64,000 bases of DNA from contig JANCIK010000008.1 of the NCBI GenBank assembly GCA_028532985.1, positions 434,001-498,000 on the forward strand. Reading direction: 5' to 3'. Numbering within the stretch: position 1 is the stretch's first letter; every line of letters begins with the position of its first letter. Source of the stretch: Stropharia rugosoannulata (lineage: Eukaryota > Basidiomycota > Agaricomycetes > Agaricales > Strophariaceae). This document shows, in pieces, positions 10,658-22,720 of this stretch. The notes below the pieces were generated by a model. The model had not been told where the DNA came from. It made no database searches and worked only from the letters and a program-made list of their open reading frames with translations. The translations under genes and the position numbers were made by a program.

Positions 10658-13600
10658 TTAAAAGATGATTTCATGAGAATGATGATCTATGTACTTGTTC
10701 ACAAAGAATGCTTTATATATATCTAGGCTATCGCGAAAATCAGCCTCCCGTGGCACGAATCCCTCCCCAAAAATAGGCATTAGATGCGCGCCTCGCAGAA
10801 TTGACTTGATATGAATTACGCTAATTAAGCGCTGTTCATTGTGCCTGCCATGTCCATACATGTGCGGGCGTACACGCCATAATCCAGTATCTCTGTCACA
10901 TTGGGAACCATAGGTCTTGAACCATTCGACGAGAGCACAAGGGTATGTGACATTATCAAATTTGAATGAAATGAAAAGTTTAATGCGCACTGCACTCATG
11001 CCCTTTATACCAGGCTTGTCTTCATCTTCCACAACCAATGCGCAGTCTCGTCGAGGGCCCTCGTCTCTCCAGTTCTCTAGACACCGTATTCTCTCACGGG
11101 TCATCCCGCGGATCCCACATTCATCGCTAGGGGCATAAAATGTGGCTTCGGCAGAGTTGAAGACAGACACCTGAGTGGTTTTAGGTATGGCGGGGCAGTT
11201 GTCTAATGGGATGTCATTTGACGATTGGTCCGCATTTGGATACAGTTGGTCGTAAAGAAATCGCCGTGTAAGTTCTTCTAGGTTGGGCTGTGAGATACGG
11301 ACTGCCAGGCCCTCGAAATCACGCGGCCATTTGCGAGCTATAGAGACAGTGTATCGTTAGCCATCAAATTTTCAATGTGACATTGAAGTTACTCACTGCG
11401 AGTACGAGCAAGAACAACATTGCCCATGACCACATTGACATCAACCGGGCCAGTATCATCATTGTCCATGCTGCCAAGTGGTTGAGGTGGCGGCGCCCGC
11501 GTTGGTGGAAGCATTTTGCGAGCAACAAAATCCACCCTTGCGGCGGCAAGCTTGTCCAAACGTTGGTTGATCAGGAGCATTTGACCTAGTGCCTCATACC
11601 GATTAGAGCGGCGGTAGGGCTCCTTTACAGCTGTGATGTGTCGGGACTCGGTGATAGATGAACATACACCACCCGGGGTGCCAAACTCCATGATTAAATG
11701 CGGATAGTGGGACAGTGCATGTTGGCGTGGCAGGGAAAATCCAGTTGGTCGAACACCAGTCTCCCTGAAGATCTCTCGAGTGTGATGGAATTTTGCAATG
11801 GCGCGTTCAAGGGCCTCCAGTGATTGCTCATCAAAGTCGTTTCGGCGTGCCAGATAGCAAGCATCCATGAATGCAGCAATAGCCTGCACCATGCCGGAAG
11901 GCAGGTGGCCCGAAATGGCAGGGAGATACACTTTCATAAGGGCTTTAGAATCTGTACCTGTCCATTGCTTAAAGCGCCGGCCTTGTGGGAACCGGCGAAG
12001 TGACGGGTAAGCTGGGGCAGCTGCAATACTAGAAAGATGTCAGCAGACTATGTATAAACAAAGTATGGTTGATTTAGCTTACCGGGCATCAATATCATCC
12101 ATAATTGCGGAGGCCTCAGCATCTGAACGATTTTGATGCAGGAAATCATTGGTCCAATCAACCAGATGATCCTTGAACGTCCCCTTGATCAACTGATGAA
12201 GAAGGTCGGGTGTCATCATTTCATGAATGTCAGCACGTGGAAAATGGTATGTGAACGGCTACACCGAGCAGTTAGCTTCCTGGTCAACATGCTTGAAGCC
12301 TCAGTACTAGACGTACCGTAATATAGTCATCAATTCCGTATTCATCCCACAGTGTTTGCGAGCTGACTGCATCACATAGACCTTGCGTATGCACATGAGA
12401 ACGATTTGGTGATGGTAGGTCTAGGTTGTTATATGGACTCGTACACCTGCATCAGGAAAATCACTTTTTTCCCGAGAGCTATTTAAAGACATTTTAGTAA
12501 CTTTTAGTCCATCGTTTCAAACTAGATTTAATTAAAGCCCCAATCATATCTTTAAATAGCTTGATAGGTCTTCGGCAGTCTTTTTAGCCTTGCCTTAAAC
12601 CAAGTATAGCTTTGTAGGTCTCTGTAGGTCTCTTTAGGTCTCTACAAGTCTTTTTTATGTACATTTTCTTATAACCATATAAAACTTGTACATTCCACTG
12701 TAAAACCATAAATTCTATAGCTATAGGGTAAATTCTAATCTAATTACAAAAACTAACTAAAGAAAAGTCGCAACTGGTGGTCATTTCTATGCAGGTCTTG
12801 TTGGGCTCTATTATACAAGTTGATTGGTCGGCAAACCCACCCATTCCAACTCTGGGTATTCTGATCTAATACTTGTCGTTCTGCTAGAAACTGTATGCCA
12901 TCACTGTAACTTTGATCGTCCTTTTCATGCTTATCCTGGATTGTCAGAAAGTAGACTCGTTCCAGTTGAGGCATTGTCGGCGACCAAACAACAGACACAA
13001 GTGAGGAAACAAAGTCCCTCATATAACCCATACTAGGATTGGTGTCGTACATATGGTAATGTAGCAACCGAGGAGTATAGATAATGACCGATTTCAGAAA
13101 TGAAAGACAACCTAAAGCAGAGGCCCAGTCTCTAGAACACCATGGATATAGTCCAAGACGATTATCCTAATATAAAGAATATGAGTAAAGATAGGGTAAC
13201 ATAGAAGTATACAACTAACCTGTATCGGTAGTATTTGCATACGACAGTCATATATAACCTGAAGGTTGACTAAATGGGGACCCAATGAATCGACCCATTT
13301 ATCCAAAACCTCCGAAACCAACCAAGCAACATCACCACAGTGAATTTGTAAGGCTTTTACTTGCATATTAGAGAACATAATTGCATAGAGTTTCACAATT
13401 GTATTCTGTTGGTTGTTGACTCTGGGAATTCGGAACTGCAATGCCCAAATGTTAGCAAATGCATTGGTGCAGCTGGAAAGGCGATGCTGTCGGTAGAAAC
13501 TAGTAAAGTCTTCACAGAATTGGAGCTGGGTTGCATATTGGTCCAGTGATGTCAGCGAAGGCATAGTGTTTCGGCTTGCTAACCAAGCCTTATATCCCAA

Positions 13601-16600
13601 CTGCCGAAAGACACCTCCTGACTTGTAGCTAGGCAGCTCCCAAAACAAAGCTTCTAAAATAATATCCCGAAGCTCAAAGGGAACTATTACATTTCACTAC
13701 ATAAGAATGTATATAACAATCCAAAATAAATACAACATACTTTTCGTCCATCCAGGAGCAATAAGCTCCTGAATCTCTTGCAGTGTTGAGGATAATATGT
13801 ATAGCCATGAAAATATATAAGCTATAAGGTGAATGCTATGTATTCCGACTAATAGCAGCAGATACGATCAGTAAAGCTTATATTGAGCTGGCATATAAAC
13901 ATACACTTAGAAAACAGTTCAAAATACACCTGGTGGGTTTGCCGACTAGCTACTATGGGCATTTTGATAGAAAGACAAGAAGTTGTTGTAGACATTGTAA
14001 GAAATGTATGGGTCAATTGAAACAGCACAGAATATAGTAAGCCTACAGCGAAAAACATTTACTGTTTGTGTAACTATAATGATCACCTGATTATTTACCC
14101 AACTTCGCTATACCAGTACATAATGGGTATCGTTCGCAACCATAGTACAATAGTAGAATGTACTTTGTAAATAATAATGACTAGGAGCTTTAGTCTACTA
14201 ATTATCGCCTTTGTGATTCAAAGGCCCCTCAGCTTCAACTTCATCAACCATATTCTCAAACTCCTTTAGGTTTACCTTTCCCTCACAATACTTCCTCCAA
14301 GCTGCTGCTAAAGTGTTTGAAGTGACGATAGCAGCGACGATAGCAGCGACAAGCTGCTGGAAATCAGGGTCTTCAGTGGTCGGATCAACATTGGGGACTC
14401 CTGTTCCATGAAGCCTTTTAGGCTGCCAGACAATACAAGTGTTTGTTGCTTGCTGGATACGAATCCCATATTCTGGAAGAAAGAAGTTTCCTCCATAAGA
14501 CACACAGTTATGGGAACGATGCAGGGTAAGCATTGCTCCATATGTGTGGGGGTGAGCTTCCATATGCATATGCCTATAAGTTAAAGTGGATGATCAGAAA
14601 TGAAGATATAGCGACAAGAGAAATATACCTTGAATAATTTCTTGTGATAAAAGCTCCTGGTGGGGCAAGACCAGTACCAAAGAAATCATATGACTCATGG
14701 GGCAGAGACACAGTATACTTTGTAACATCGGTAGTTGGAGTCTCCGAATCACCTTCTTTCATTGTCCTCACCGATGATTCTTCATGGCACTCCTGGTAGT
14801 TGTTACCTTCTCCATCGTTTGAAGGAATTTTAAGCACCTTTGAAAAGTTCTTGATATCAGTTGTCACCTCCTCAGGAAGCTGTTTCTCCATAAGCTGCCA
14901 TATAAAGGCAAACAAATTGGAACCCTCGATGTTGGCCTCAACCCTTTTATCGTCCGAAAGTTTCTTCTTTGATGCGACGATGTTTCGGACCCAGCCAAAC
15001 TCGCATCGGCTTCTGGCACCTGCAGACCAACCAAGCTGAACAAGCTTCCCAGGATCTTCTTTCTATAAAAAATATTAGTATAAGTTACAAAGACAGTAAA
15101 CAAGAATACCCTAAGATTTCGGCGAATGTCAGTCTGAAACTCGGCAGTATCCTTCGCCCATTTGAGAGCACCCTTATGCTTGCAAAAGCCACGAATAACA
15201 ACCCCAACAATTTCGCCAGTTTCAGAGTCTTCGAGAATCACATTCTCATCGGGACCAATGTCCAAAGAAAGTCTAGAAGGATCGAGCAGATGTAATGGCT
15301 TTCGAGGAATCCTAGCATCGGCCTGTTTGCCTACTGTAAAATGGTCCCTCCATTTGTCCATGATTTCCTGATTCTCGGTGATGATATGCATAGGGGGGGG
15401 GTAGTAGTCGCTTTCAGCCAGTTTCTGAACCTTTACCCTCTTGATGCCTTTAAGAAACTCGTCCCGATCCTTGTTAGTCCAGTTAAGTCTAGTTGCTTTG
15501 GTAAAGTTGGATTTTCTCTTTTTATACGACTTTGCTGCAGTTTTTCCAGCTTTATAGGCAGCAAACAAAGTAGGGAAGCGTGTATGGCGAGGTGGAAGAG
15601 CAGATGTGATTGTTTCATATATGCTAGGAAAGGAGCTGCCAGAGAAATAGACTGCACCGAGTTCAGAGGCTTTGGCAGAAGCTGCAAAGGCAGCTCTATT
15701 ATTAGATTTGAGATAGTGAAGAGCAGTAGTGTCAGATTCTAGAAACTGAAGTAAGGATTCCAGGTCTTTCTTGGAAATAGTAGAAACAGTAGATTGGGCA
15801 ATGCGAGCTTTGGCTGGCTTCGAAAGGCGAGCCATTCTGGCGATGTGGTGGTTGCTGATGAAGATTAGATAAAGAATTAAATTTGGCGATCAAGCTTGAA
15901 CATCGATCAGGTAAGCGACACCAGCCAAATACCACCACTGCCCTTACTCTTTCTGTCCTGTTTCTGTCTTTTTACTGGCTTTGGGCCCACTCAACCCTTT
16001 CCTGCTAGTGGATCTAAAGACATTGGTAATACACTTCTTACAGGCTATAGTGGGGTTTTAATCTTGCTTAAGTCATAGTAAGATGTGGATTGCTAGTGTC
16101 TGGGAGATAACCATAGTGCAAAGGGTGTAGGCTGGGGATATAGCATTCTTCTCACATTTGCACCTTCAAGAACATCTTAGTCCTCTGCAAACCATCTCCA
16201 AGATCATGCCAATCCATCCTGTACTAGACAAGTACCATCTTATAGGTGTCAAGTGCCCTTAGGACACAATTTTCATCATATATCTGCCAATAACCAACCA
16301 AACAGTATGATTTTAGCATTTCCTGATTCGTCTCATTAATACCTATCCAACAGTACCATTCATTGCGCGATTTAGTGGGTATAAAGGCGATGTCGATACA
16401 GGTGTCCTCCTTCCCCTAGATGGGACAGATTAATTCATAGGTGCGCTTCCAGCTGTCCTGAGTCCTTCAAACTTTGGGAACACTTACTGAACTACATTAG
16501 GTACCTGCCTCTACGACGGCTTAATTTATGGAGCAACCAAGCATCCTGCATCTAAAGTTGTGTCCAACTTCGGAGTTTTGAGGTATCCCATTGATTCTGG

Positions 16601-19600
16601 CATAGGTTCGTCTTCCATCTCTTCAATTCTTGCAATGCTGAATTCACCTTGATTGTAGCTTTCCAACGAGCCCTCAAACGCTTCATATCATTGCCTGGAA
16701 CCCGAAATCACTTATGTGCTCCTCCTCCTCCTCCCTCCCCCAGGTAAAGTACTTCATATCTTGGGTTCCTGTTCGTATTTTTACTTAATTCTTTTTAGAG
16801 TCTTTTACTACACATAGTTATAGACTATTCGTCTAGGTTTCGGCAGCCGATAAGCCCTCAATATCCGACCTCCTTAATGACCATATGACTACTGCTGCAG
16901 AGTTGAATATCATCTCCTTCCTTCAATTTTCAACAAAGGCTTTCGCAACTTGGCATGTTTATTCACCATTTATGTGGGGTTTGAATGCGTCTACTACACA
17001 AATTGTGGGACTTCTGGATGTCTGTGAGTAGCCATGTCCTCCTCCATCTCCCTGTCTTGGACTAATTTTGCTCTAATTCCAGAACAACTTCTTCAATTGC
17101 CTCGTGGTTTTTCGGAGCGTTTTTGCGTCAATTAAGGCTTTCTAACGAGCCCTCAACCGCGTTACTCAGGCCAGAATTAGAGTTTAAGGGTGGTCCAGAT
17201 CTAGGTCTCCTCCTTCCCCTAGATGGGACAAATTAATTCATAGGTGCGCTTCCAGCTGTCCTGAGTCCTTCAAACTTTGGGAATACTTACTGAACTACAT
17301 TAGGTACCTGCCTCTACGACGGCTTAATTTATGGAGCAACCAAGCGTCCTGTACCTCAAGTTATTGTCCAACTTCGGAGTTTTGAGGTATCTCATTGATT
17401 CTGACATAGGTTCGTCTTCCATCTCTTCAATTCTTGCAATGCTGAATTCACCTTGATTGTAGCTTTCCAACGAGCCCTCAAACGCTTCATATCATTGCCT
17501 GGAACCCGAAATCACTTATGTGCTCCTCCTCCTCCTCCCTCCCCCAGGTAAAGTACTTCATATCTTGGGTTCCTGTTCGTATTTTTACTTAATTCTTTTT
17601 AGAGTCTTTTACTACACATAGTTATAGACTATTCGTCTAGGTTTCGGCAGCCGATAAGCCCTCAATATCCGACCTCCTTAATGACCATATGACTACTGCT
17701 GCAGAGTTGAATATCATCTCCTTCCTTCAATTTTCAACAAAGGCTTTCGCAACTTGGCATGTTTATTCACCATCTATGTGGGGTTTGAACGCGTTCCTTA
17801 CACAAATTTTGAGATTCCTGGATGCCTGTGAGTAGCCATGTCCTCCTCCATCTCCCTGTCTTGGACTAATTTTGCTCTAAGTCAAGAACAACTTCCTCAA
17901 TTGCCTCGCGGTTTTTTGGAGCATCTTCATGTTGATTCAAGCTTTCTAACGAGCCCTTGAACGCGTAATTCCGAGCAGAATTATCATCTTCATAAGCGCC
18001 CTATCAATGTTTTGTATAATATGTATCTAGTCTTGTTAGGGTCAATATATAACATGTTTTGTATAAGAATTTTCAATAGTACTTGTTAAATGGCAAATGC
18101 ATTTCATGTATTTTGCATACCAAATCAATCAATATTACATTCGCAACTCTGCCCAAAGTTTCCTGTTGTAGTCCCGGAATCATTAACAATAATCACATGA
18201 TTTATTTACCAGCTTGAGACCTTTCACTTGACTTCGCTTTCGAAACCCCAAATTTCATGCTTCCCAATAGTGATGAGGTTGAAAGCTCAGTTTACTATGA
18301 GCAAGAAAGAGTAATTACTATAACCTTGCCATTCCCGAAACAGCCTGCTAATTACTAGTACTTATAGTATTTGCTTGCTCCTGCTACTTCCGATGATGCA
18401 GCTCCTGAGAACATTGACTCTTCCGACTCTTCCCAAGTATGTATTTCTCTACACATCCTTTTTAATTAATAACTGGTCTAGTAAATATGTATACCAAACT
18501 ATATGGTAGAGCTGTACTCGGTAGTCGCTATCTTTTTATATTATATAAGCCATTCCAGCTTAGTCAGACCGGAAATAGTTGCTCATATCATGTCTTTCCC
18601 TTCGTAAAATATACATCTGGCAATTACTTCCTGCTTATAAGCATTCATTTTTGCAAGCTTACTCATACTGCTTTCTATTTGTTTTCTATCCCTATGGCCA
18701 ACACCAGAAGCACTACCTCCCAAGCGAAGTCTGGTTCCAGCAAGTCGGCAGCATCGAAAAGGAAGCCAAGAGCTTCTAACAAGGGAAAGAATTTAACTAT
18801 AAATGATATACCTCAGGACATGATACAACAGATACTCAAGCAGCATGCGAGTACTTCAAAGCAAGCTGAGGCTGAGAAAGAAGAAGGTATGTATTTGTCT
18901 CCTTGCTGAAACGATACTAATGGGTTTGGCTAGAGATTACTGCTCGCAACAAAAGACTTATGGGCGAGGAAAACGAGAATGAAAAAGACTCTGATGGTAA
19001 TGAAGAAGACAGCAATAGAGCAGCTAAATGACCAAGAGTTGACAATCTCAACAGGGAAGAACTCGACATAGGCAATCAGGTTTTTGGCGAAGCGACAAAT
19101 ACTAACAGGCATGATGGGGATACTACTGACGATAGTTTGGAAGATGGGGAAAATGAAGGCAATGAAGAGGATCATGACGATGGGGTTAATGATATTCCTA
19201 TGGCCGGAAATGAGGTATGTTCTCTACTAGTACTATCGGTATATGCTATACTTATTCTTCTTATCATATATAGATTATTATTTTATCGGATTCCGAGCAT
19301 AAAGTAAGCACTTTGTAGCTATTCAATATAGAACTAATCTTGAATAATATTCTATAGTCATCGAAGAGGCTTGGGACTCGGCGATCCCAGGAGTCTGTGG
19401 CAACCTCTTTCAAGAGCTCTGCACCATCGTCAACAACCTCCTCTAAGACTTCTGCTTTGTTTTTGGAAAGTCAGAACAGTGGGTTTTCCTTGCACTCAAA
19501 GAAGGTGACGAAGCATAGTTTGCCACCATATGTTATGGATACAGCTATAGAGGCGAAGAAGTATCTTCGCTTTAACATGGTGTATAGCCCAAGCTTCTGG

Positions 19601-22600
19601 ACTGCTGGGGTAGGTCCAGACCGAATCGATGCTTGCTGGACAGCTTTCTGTGAAGCTGCTAAGCAAGGCGATAATACCCCCCTTGTTATCCAGGTTTCAA
19701 AGGAAAGAGCTACAAAGCCACTCGTCATTCGCTATGTGAGTACAAGTTATATTATTTCGTTTGGTTAAGTATTTTGACTAGTACTAGATCTCCTATGCTC
19801 GTTCACAATTCATGAGCTCGGTAATTACTGCTGCCCGAAGTGCGACCCAGAATGCATATGGGCTTGGTATCAATAAGAAGAAAGATCAAGAAATTATCAC
19901 CTGGCTCCTGGAAAAGGCAAAGTTCATGTACGATCAAGTTGATACAACTGTAAGTAATATTTTTTCATAATTTAACATACTAATAGGAGTATTAGGCCAA
20001 GACGACTGGAGGACAGCCATTCAAGTCAGAGAAGATGCTTCATATAATTGAAGAGTTGTGGTTCAAGACTGCAACACGAGCAAATAGTTCGACAACTCTG
20101 GTTACTCGGCAATTAGCAATAGACAAGGCATTACCACCATCGATGTTTGCGATTACTTTAGCAGCTGTATGTTTCTATTAATGTTACTTTATCGCTAGTC
20201 TATCCTTACTCACAATTGGTTTAGATGGAGCATTCGTTACAAGAGCTCAAGGAAGGCCATGGTACAAAGAGTCAGAAGAATTTTGACGAAACGACTATTA
20301 GAGTTTTGTACAGTGCTTCTGCTATTACTTATTACCTTGCACTACTAATCATATTGCTATAGATATAGTCGCCATATGGGTAACTGGATGGTTCTCGAGC
20401 AGAAGTCTAGTGGATGGGCTTTAAAGTGGAGGCAAGATGCTTTCCAACAGCTATGGTAGGTTTAATTTGTTCGCTGGTTTTTTCCCTTACTAATTATGTT
20501 TATAGCCCGTCAGATATGTTTATTGGGTATGACGAAACAGATAATTTAGCAGATTTTGATTTCGGAACTTTGAATGCGACTATACCAGTACTACCAGAGG
20601 CAGAGCCAGCATTACCACTGGATTTGTAGTTTATACTGTTATCTAACCTTCTTTTATAATGCCTTCTTTTATAATCATTCTTTTGATTCCTCGTATACTT
20701 ATTTTAGATAAAAGGCTACAATTAATACACTATTTTGAGCGATTGCAGAGTCTCATAAGATCTCTAAATAGCTTTCTAAGGTTGCTAATGTGCTATAGAG
20801 AAGTGTTTTAAAGATACTACGAGATATCACAAGAGTCTTCTTTTGTACTCTTTTAGGTCTTTCTAAAGCTCTAAAAATGTTTATATTTTTTAAAAAAAGA
20901 CATTATGTTGTGCCTTTATATCTTTAAGTGGGTTTATTTGTTTCTCTTAGTGTCTACAAAAGCTACTAATATGCTATATAAAGACCTTGTTTGAATCTTT
21001 TAGGATCTTTAAATATGCCTGATAATGTATTAATGTGGTTTTTTTATATCTTTTAAATGTTTAGCAAGGTCTTTTATTATACTTTATTTGAAGCACTTGA
21101 TGTCTTTTGATTGCTTCAAGAGCGCTTTAAATTACTTTTTTTTGCTTTTTTTTAAGAACTGTGATGACTTAAAGTACACTTTTTATTGTCTTTTATTGCT
21201 TCATAAAGTCTTTTTAATGTCTTTTTAACTTTTATACCTGGAGACTTTGCTTTTTAAGTCTCCTAGAGACCCAGGTCTCCTGGGGTCTTTTTAAGTCTTT
21301 TTAAGTCTTTTTGAAAAATTAAAAGACTTTTTTCAAAAAAGTGTTTTTCCTGATGTGACAAGTATAAGTTCATGGAAAGTTAAATGAAAGCATGGCATAA
21401 CAAAGAGCTTACCGGGCACACCAGCCTGAGACAATACCTGATAGATACACCTGCTCAGGGTAGTCGGCTATATATGCAGCCAGGTCATATATCACCCGTC
21501 GATAGTGTCCATCTGGACAGCGTGTTATAACCGGTGTTGTCATTCCAGGATGCAGCGACTGTAACATCAACACCAGTGAAGAATGATACAGTTGCCGCTT
21601 GAAGTTATGGAAGGCAACTGTGTTGTCCTCCTTACGCTCGCCTTACCAAAACAAGTTAACACAACACGTAGCAAGGTAGATTAGAATAGGCACTCACATT
21701 TAGGAATAGGGAGAAATCCCAACAGAATGACTGCATTACAATGTGCCCGGCGTACTGTGTTGTGTACATTCCCAATCGTGAGGTAGACTGGATGGTACTC
21801 TACATGTCCTGTCATGACTGAGACGACTGTCTTGTCACTCCCTAAGATTATTGGACAAATCATGGCGCCCTTGGTAGAGGGGTCATCCTTGAATATCTTG
21901 GTCTAAGGTAAGATGTTAGACGTGCAGCAGTCACATTAAATAAAGCAGGACTCACACTGTGGCGCCAGGCATTATTGCCTGACATAAAATCACTCCATCG
22001 CCTTTTGCCATGGCGGTCGAGGCTAACATACGGGGTATAGTCAATCTCGCCATCAAAGTCCAGATTGCCCAAAGACTCCATAGTCACGGCAGCCGCAGGA
22101 CGAAAGTAGACATCGTATTTTGCATGCATCCAGGTGGGATCCGACACGTTGACAGGCTGATCATACACTGCCCCAAAACACCTCCATGGCACCTCGCCCA
22201 GGCCAATATCGTCGATATGTGCATATACGTCTTCATGATTCTTGAATGTCGTGCTTGATTCCTTGCCCATTTCCTCGCATGATAACGCCCAGATGTCCAA
22301 TAACTCATCAATATTTCCCGCTGACATTTGCTCGCGACAATACAGGAAGTCGGCCAGTCTGAATTGTGCTTCATTCTCAAAAGGAAGCCATCCTTCACGA
22401 GGCTCTCGCGGTGGTGGCGGCGTGCCGGGGGCCAATGGTACCCCGTTTATATCACAAGGATCACCTGTAAATAAATGTCAATGCCTAAGTACGTACGAAC
22501 TATTGACCAATGAAAGTAACTTACCAGTTAAGTAGGGATGCAAAATCTTTCTGGGCTGACGCAAAGGATTGGGCGGATTGGCTTCCGCTAAGGGTGGTTC

Positions 22601-22720
22601 ATTGTTCCCAGCTTCGGCGTAGTTGTCTGTTTCGTCAAGGATGTTGTGGTTGGCAGGTTGGCATGTACAGTGCGAACATGGTATGTACGGCCACTTTGAC
22701 TTCTGAATTTTGAGGGACAT
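10658..22720 (-). CDS. Plavaka-like transposase, split by a nested element in intron 4
   Basis: A predicted 918-aa protein. Exons (- strand): 22525-22720, 21956-22464, 21698-21902, 21413-21641, [nested element], 12317-12446, 12083-12258, 11397-12028, 10658-11337; all phases join and no stop or frameshift was found. Motifs recalled from agaricomycete Plavaka transposases appear in order: [118 protein letters not shown], and [19 protein letters not shown] near the end. The N-terminus has a small Cys-rich stretch (PCSHCTC). It should catalyse cut-and-paste transposition of the element. Intron 4 is 8966 nt long because of the nested insertion, so splicing to a full protein is doubtful even though the frame is intact. 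Confidence 0.8.
12560..12660. repeat. Left subterminal repeats of nested element
   Basis: Short words such as aggtctctgt, aggtctcttt and agtcttttt occur repeatedly within 100 bp. Similar words are dense in the right subterminal region. Clustered subterminal motifs are typical transposase binding sites in TIR elements. Confidence 0.5.
12753..13995 (-). CDS. F-box-like protein carried by the nested element
   Basis: A predicted 358-aa protein from exons 13905-13995, 13741-13848, 13220-13683 and 12753-13166 (- strand); introns are 53-57 nt with GT-AG ends and matching phases. Residues near 62-75 ([14 protein letters not shown]) look like the start of an F-box. The rest, with stretches such as [18 protein letters not shown], has the look of the leucine-rich tail of basidiomycete F-box proteins, but no clean repeat is visible. 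The first exon is the least certain part; an ATG at 14058 is in frame upstream. F-box proteins usually link targets to an SCF ubiquitin ligase. Why a mobile element would carry one is unknown. Confidence 0.5.
14198..15835 (-). CDS. Putative Fe(II)/2-oxoglutarate dioxygenase, TET/JBP-like
   Basis: A predicted 511-aa protein from exons 15110-15835, 14629-15062 and 14198-14573 (- strand), frame intact. The C-terminal 125 residues show a dioxygenase-like pattern: H390-M-E392, then [15 protein letters not shown] (about 412-426), then [13 protein letters not shown] with H442. H-x-E plus the distal His is a plausible iron triad; most family members use H-x-D. Upstream, [13 protein letters not shown] and FGWVRNIV also recall the large agaricomycete family annotated as TET/JBP-like oxygenases, which oxidise 5-methylpyrimidines in DNA and are known to expand with KDZ transposons. 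The N-terminal 240 residues are basic (KSYKKRKSN). It lies inside the nested element and has no visible lesions. The fold assignment is moderate; DNA as substrate is inference. Confidence 0.55.
15896..16403. other. Non-coding spacer in the nested element
   Basis: No gene is supported. This is probably the shared upstream region of the dioxygenase gene and the sequences to its right. Confidence 0.4.
16405..17207 (+). repeat. 803-bp tandem duplication, unit 1
   Basis: This unit is followed directly by a near-identical copy at 17208-17980 (constant offset 803 bp, only scattered substitutions). It contains recurring phrases such as cgagccctcaa and gggtttgaa, suggesting it is itself built from older repeats. 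No open frame of note. Confidence 0.85.
17208..17980 (+). repeat. 803-bp tandem duplication, unit 2
   Basis: A direct copy of 16405-17207. Differences are concentrated toward the right end (from about 17785), which fits either an older duplication edge or partial conversion. Confidence 0.85.
17985..18690. other. AT-rich non-coding stretch of the nested element
   Basis: No convincing gene upstream of the DUF6532-like start at 18694. The frame open from 18487 lacks any family motif before that ATG and is treated as 5' untranslated or chance. Confidence 0.45.
18694..20629 (+). pseudogene. DUF6532-like gene with one in-frame TGA
   Basis: Nine exons join in frame (18694-18886, 18934-19214, 19274-19303, 19358-19735, 19788-19949, 19996-20166, 20225-20307, 20363-20455, 20506-20629), giving 504 codons plus a stop. 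Codon 97 (19029-19031) is TGA within a context that would read KRPRVDN if it were CGA, so a single C-to-T change explains it. The first half is acidic and Ser/Lys-rich with a likely nuclear signal; the second half ([46 protein letters not shown]) resembles DUF6532, an uncharacterised domain common in agaricomycetes. All splice sites are preserved, so the lesion is recent or the stop is read through. The domain name is from memory and moderate in confidence. Confidence 0.55.
20640..21340. repeat. Right subterminal region of nested element
   Basis: A T-rich 700-bp stretch with many copies of short words such as aagtcttttt, aggtctttct and gtctttttaa, ending in the inverted terminus. No open frame. 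It matches in style the left subterminal region at 12560-12660. Confidence 0.55.

Larger units (their letters stand above)
12450..21355. mobile_element. Nested TIR element with cargo genes, no transposase seen
   Basis: The outer 21 bp are inverted copies with one mismatch: both ends begin CATCAGGAAAA and run into CACTTTTTT. The flanks suggest a 2-bp duplication (TG at 12448-12449 and 21356-21357); AT with slightly shorter termini is also possible. Removing the element and one copy restores a 58-nt intron with a proper CAG acceptor in the host transposase. Contents: an F-box-like gene (-), an intact TET/JBP-like dioxygenase gene (-), an 803-bp tandem duplication, a DUF6532-like gene (+), and T-rich subterminal regions with repeated AGTCTTTTT and AGGTCTCT words. 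The shared CATCAGGAA terminus suggests mobilisation by a Plavaka-type transposase in trans. Confidence 0.75.
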
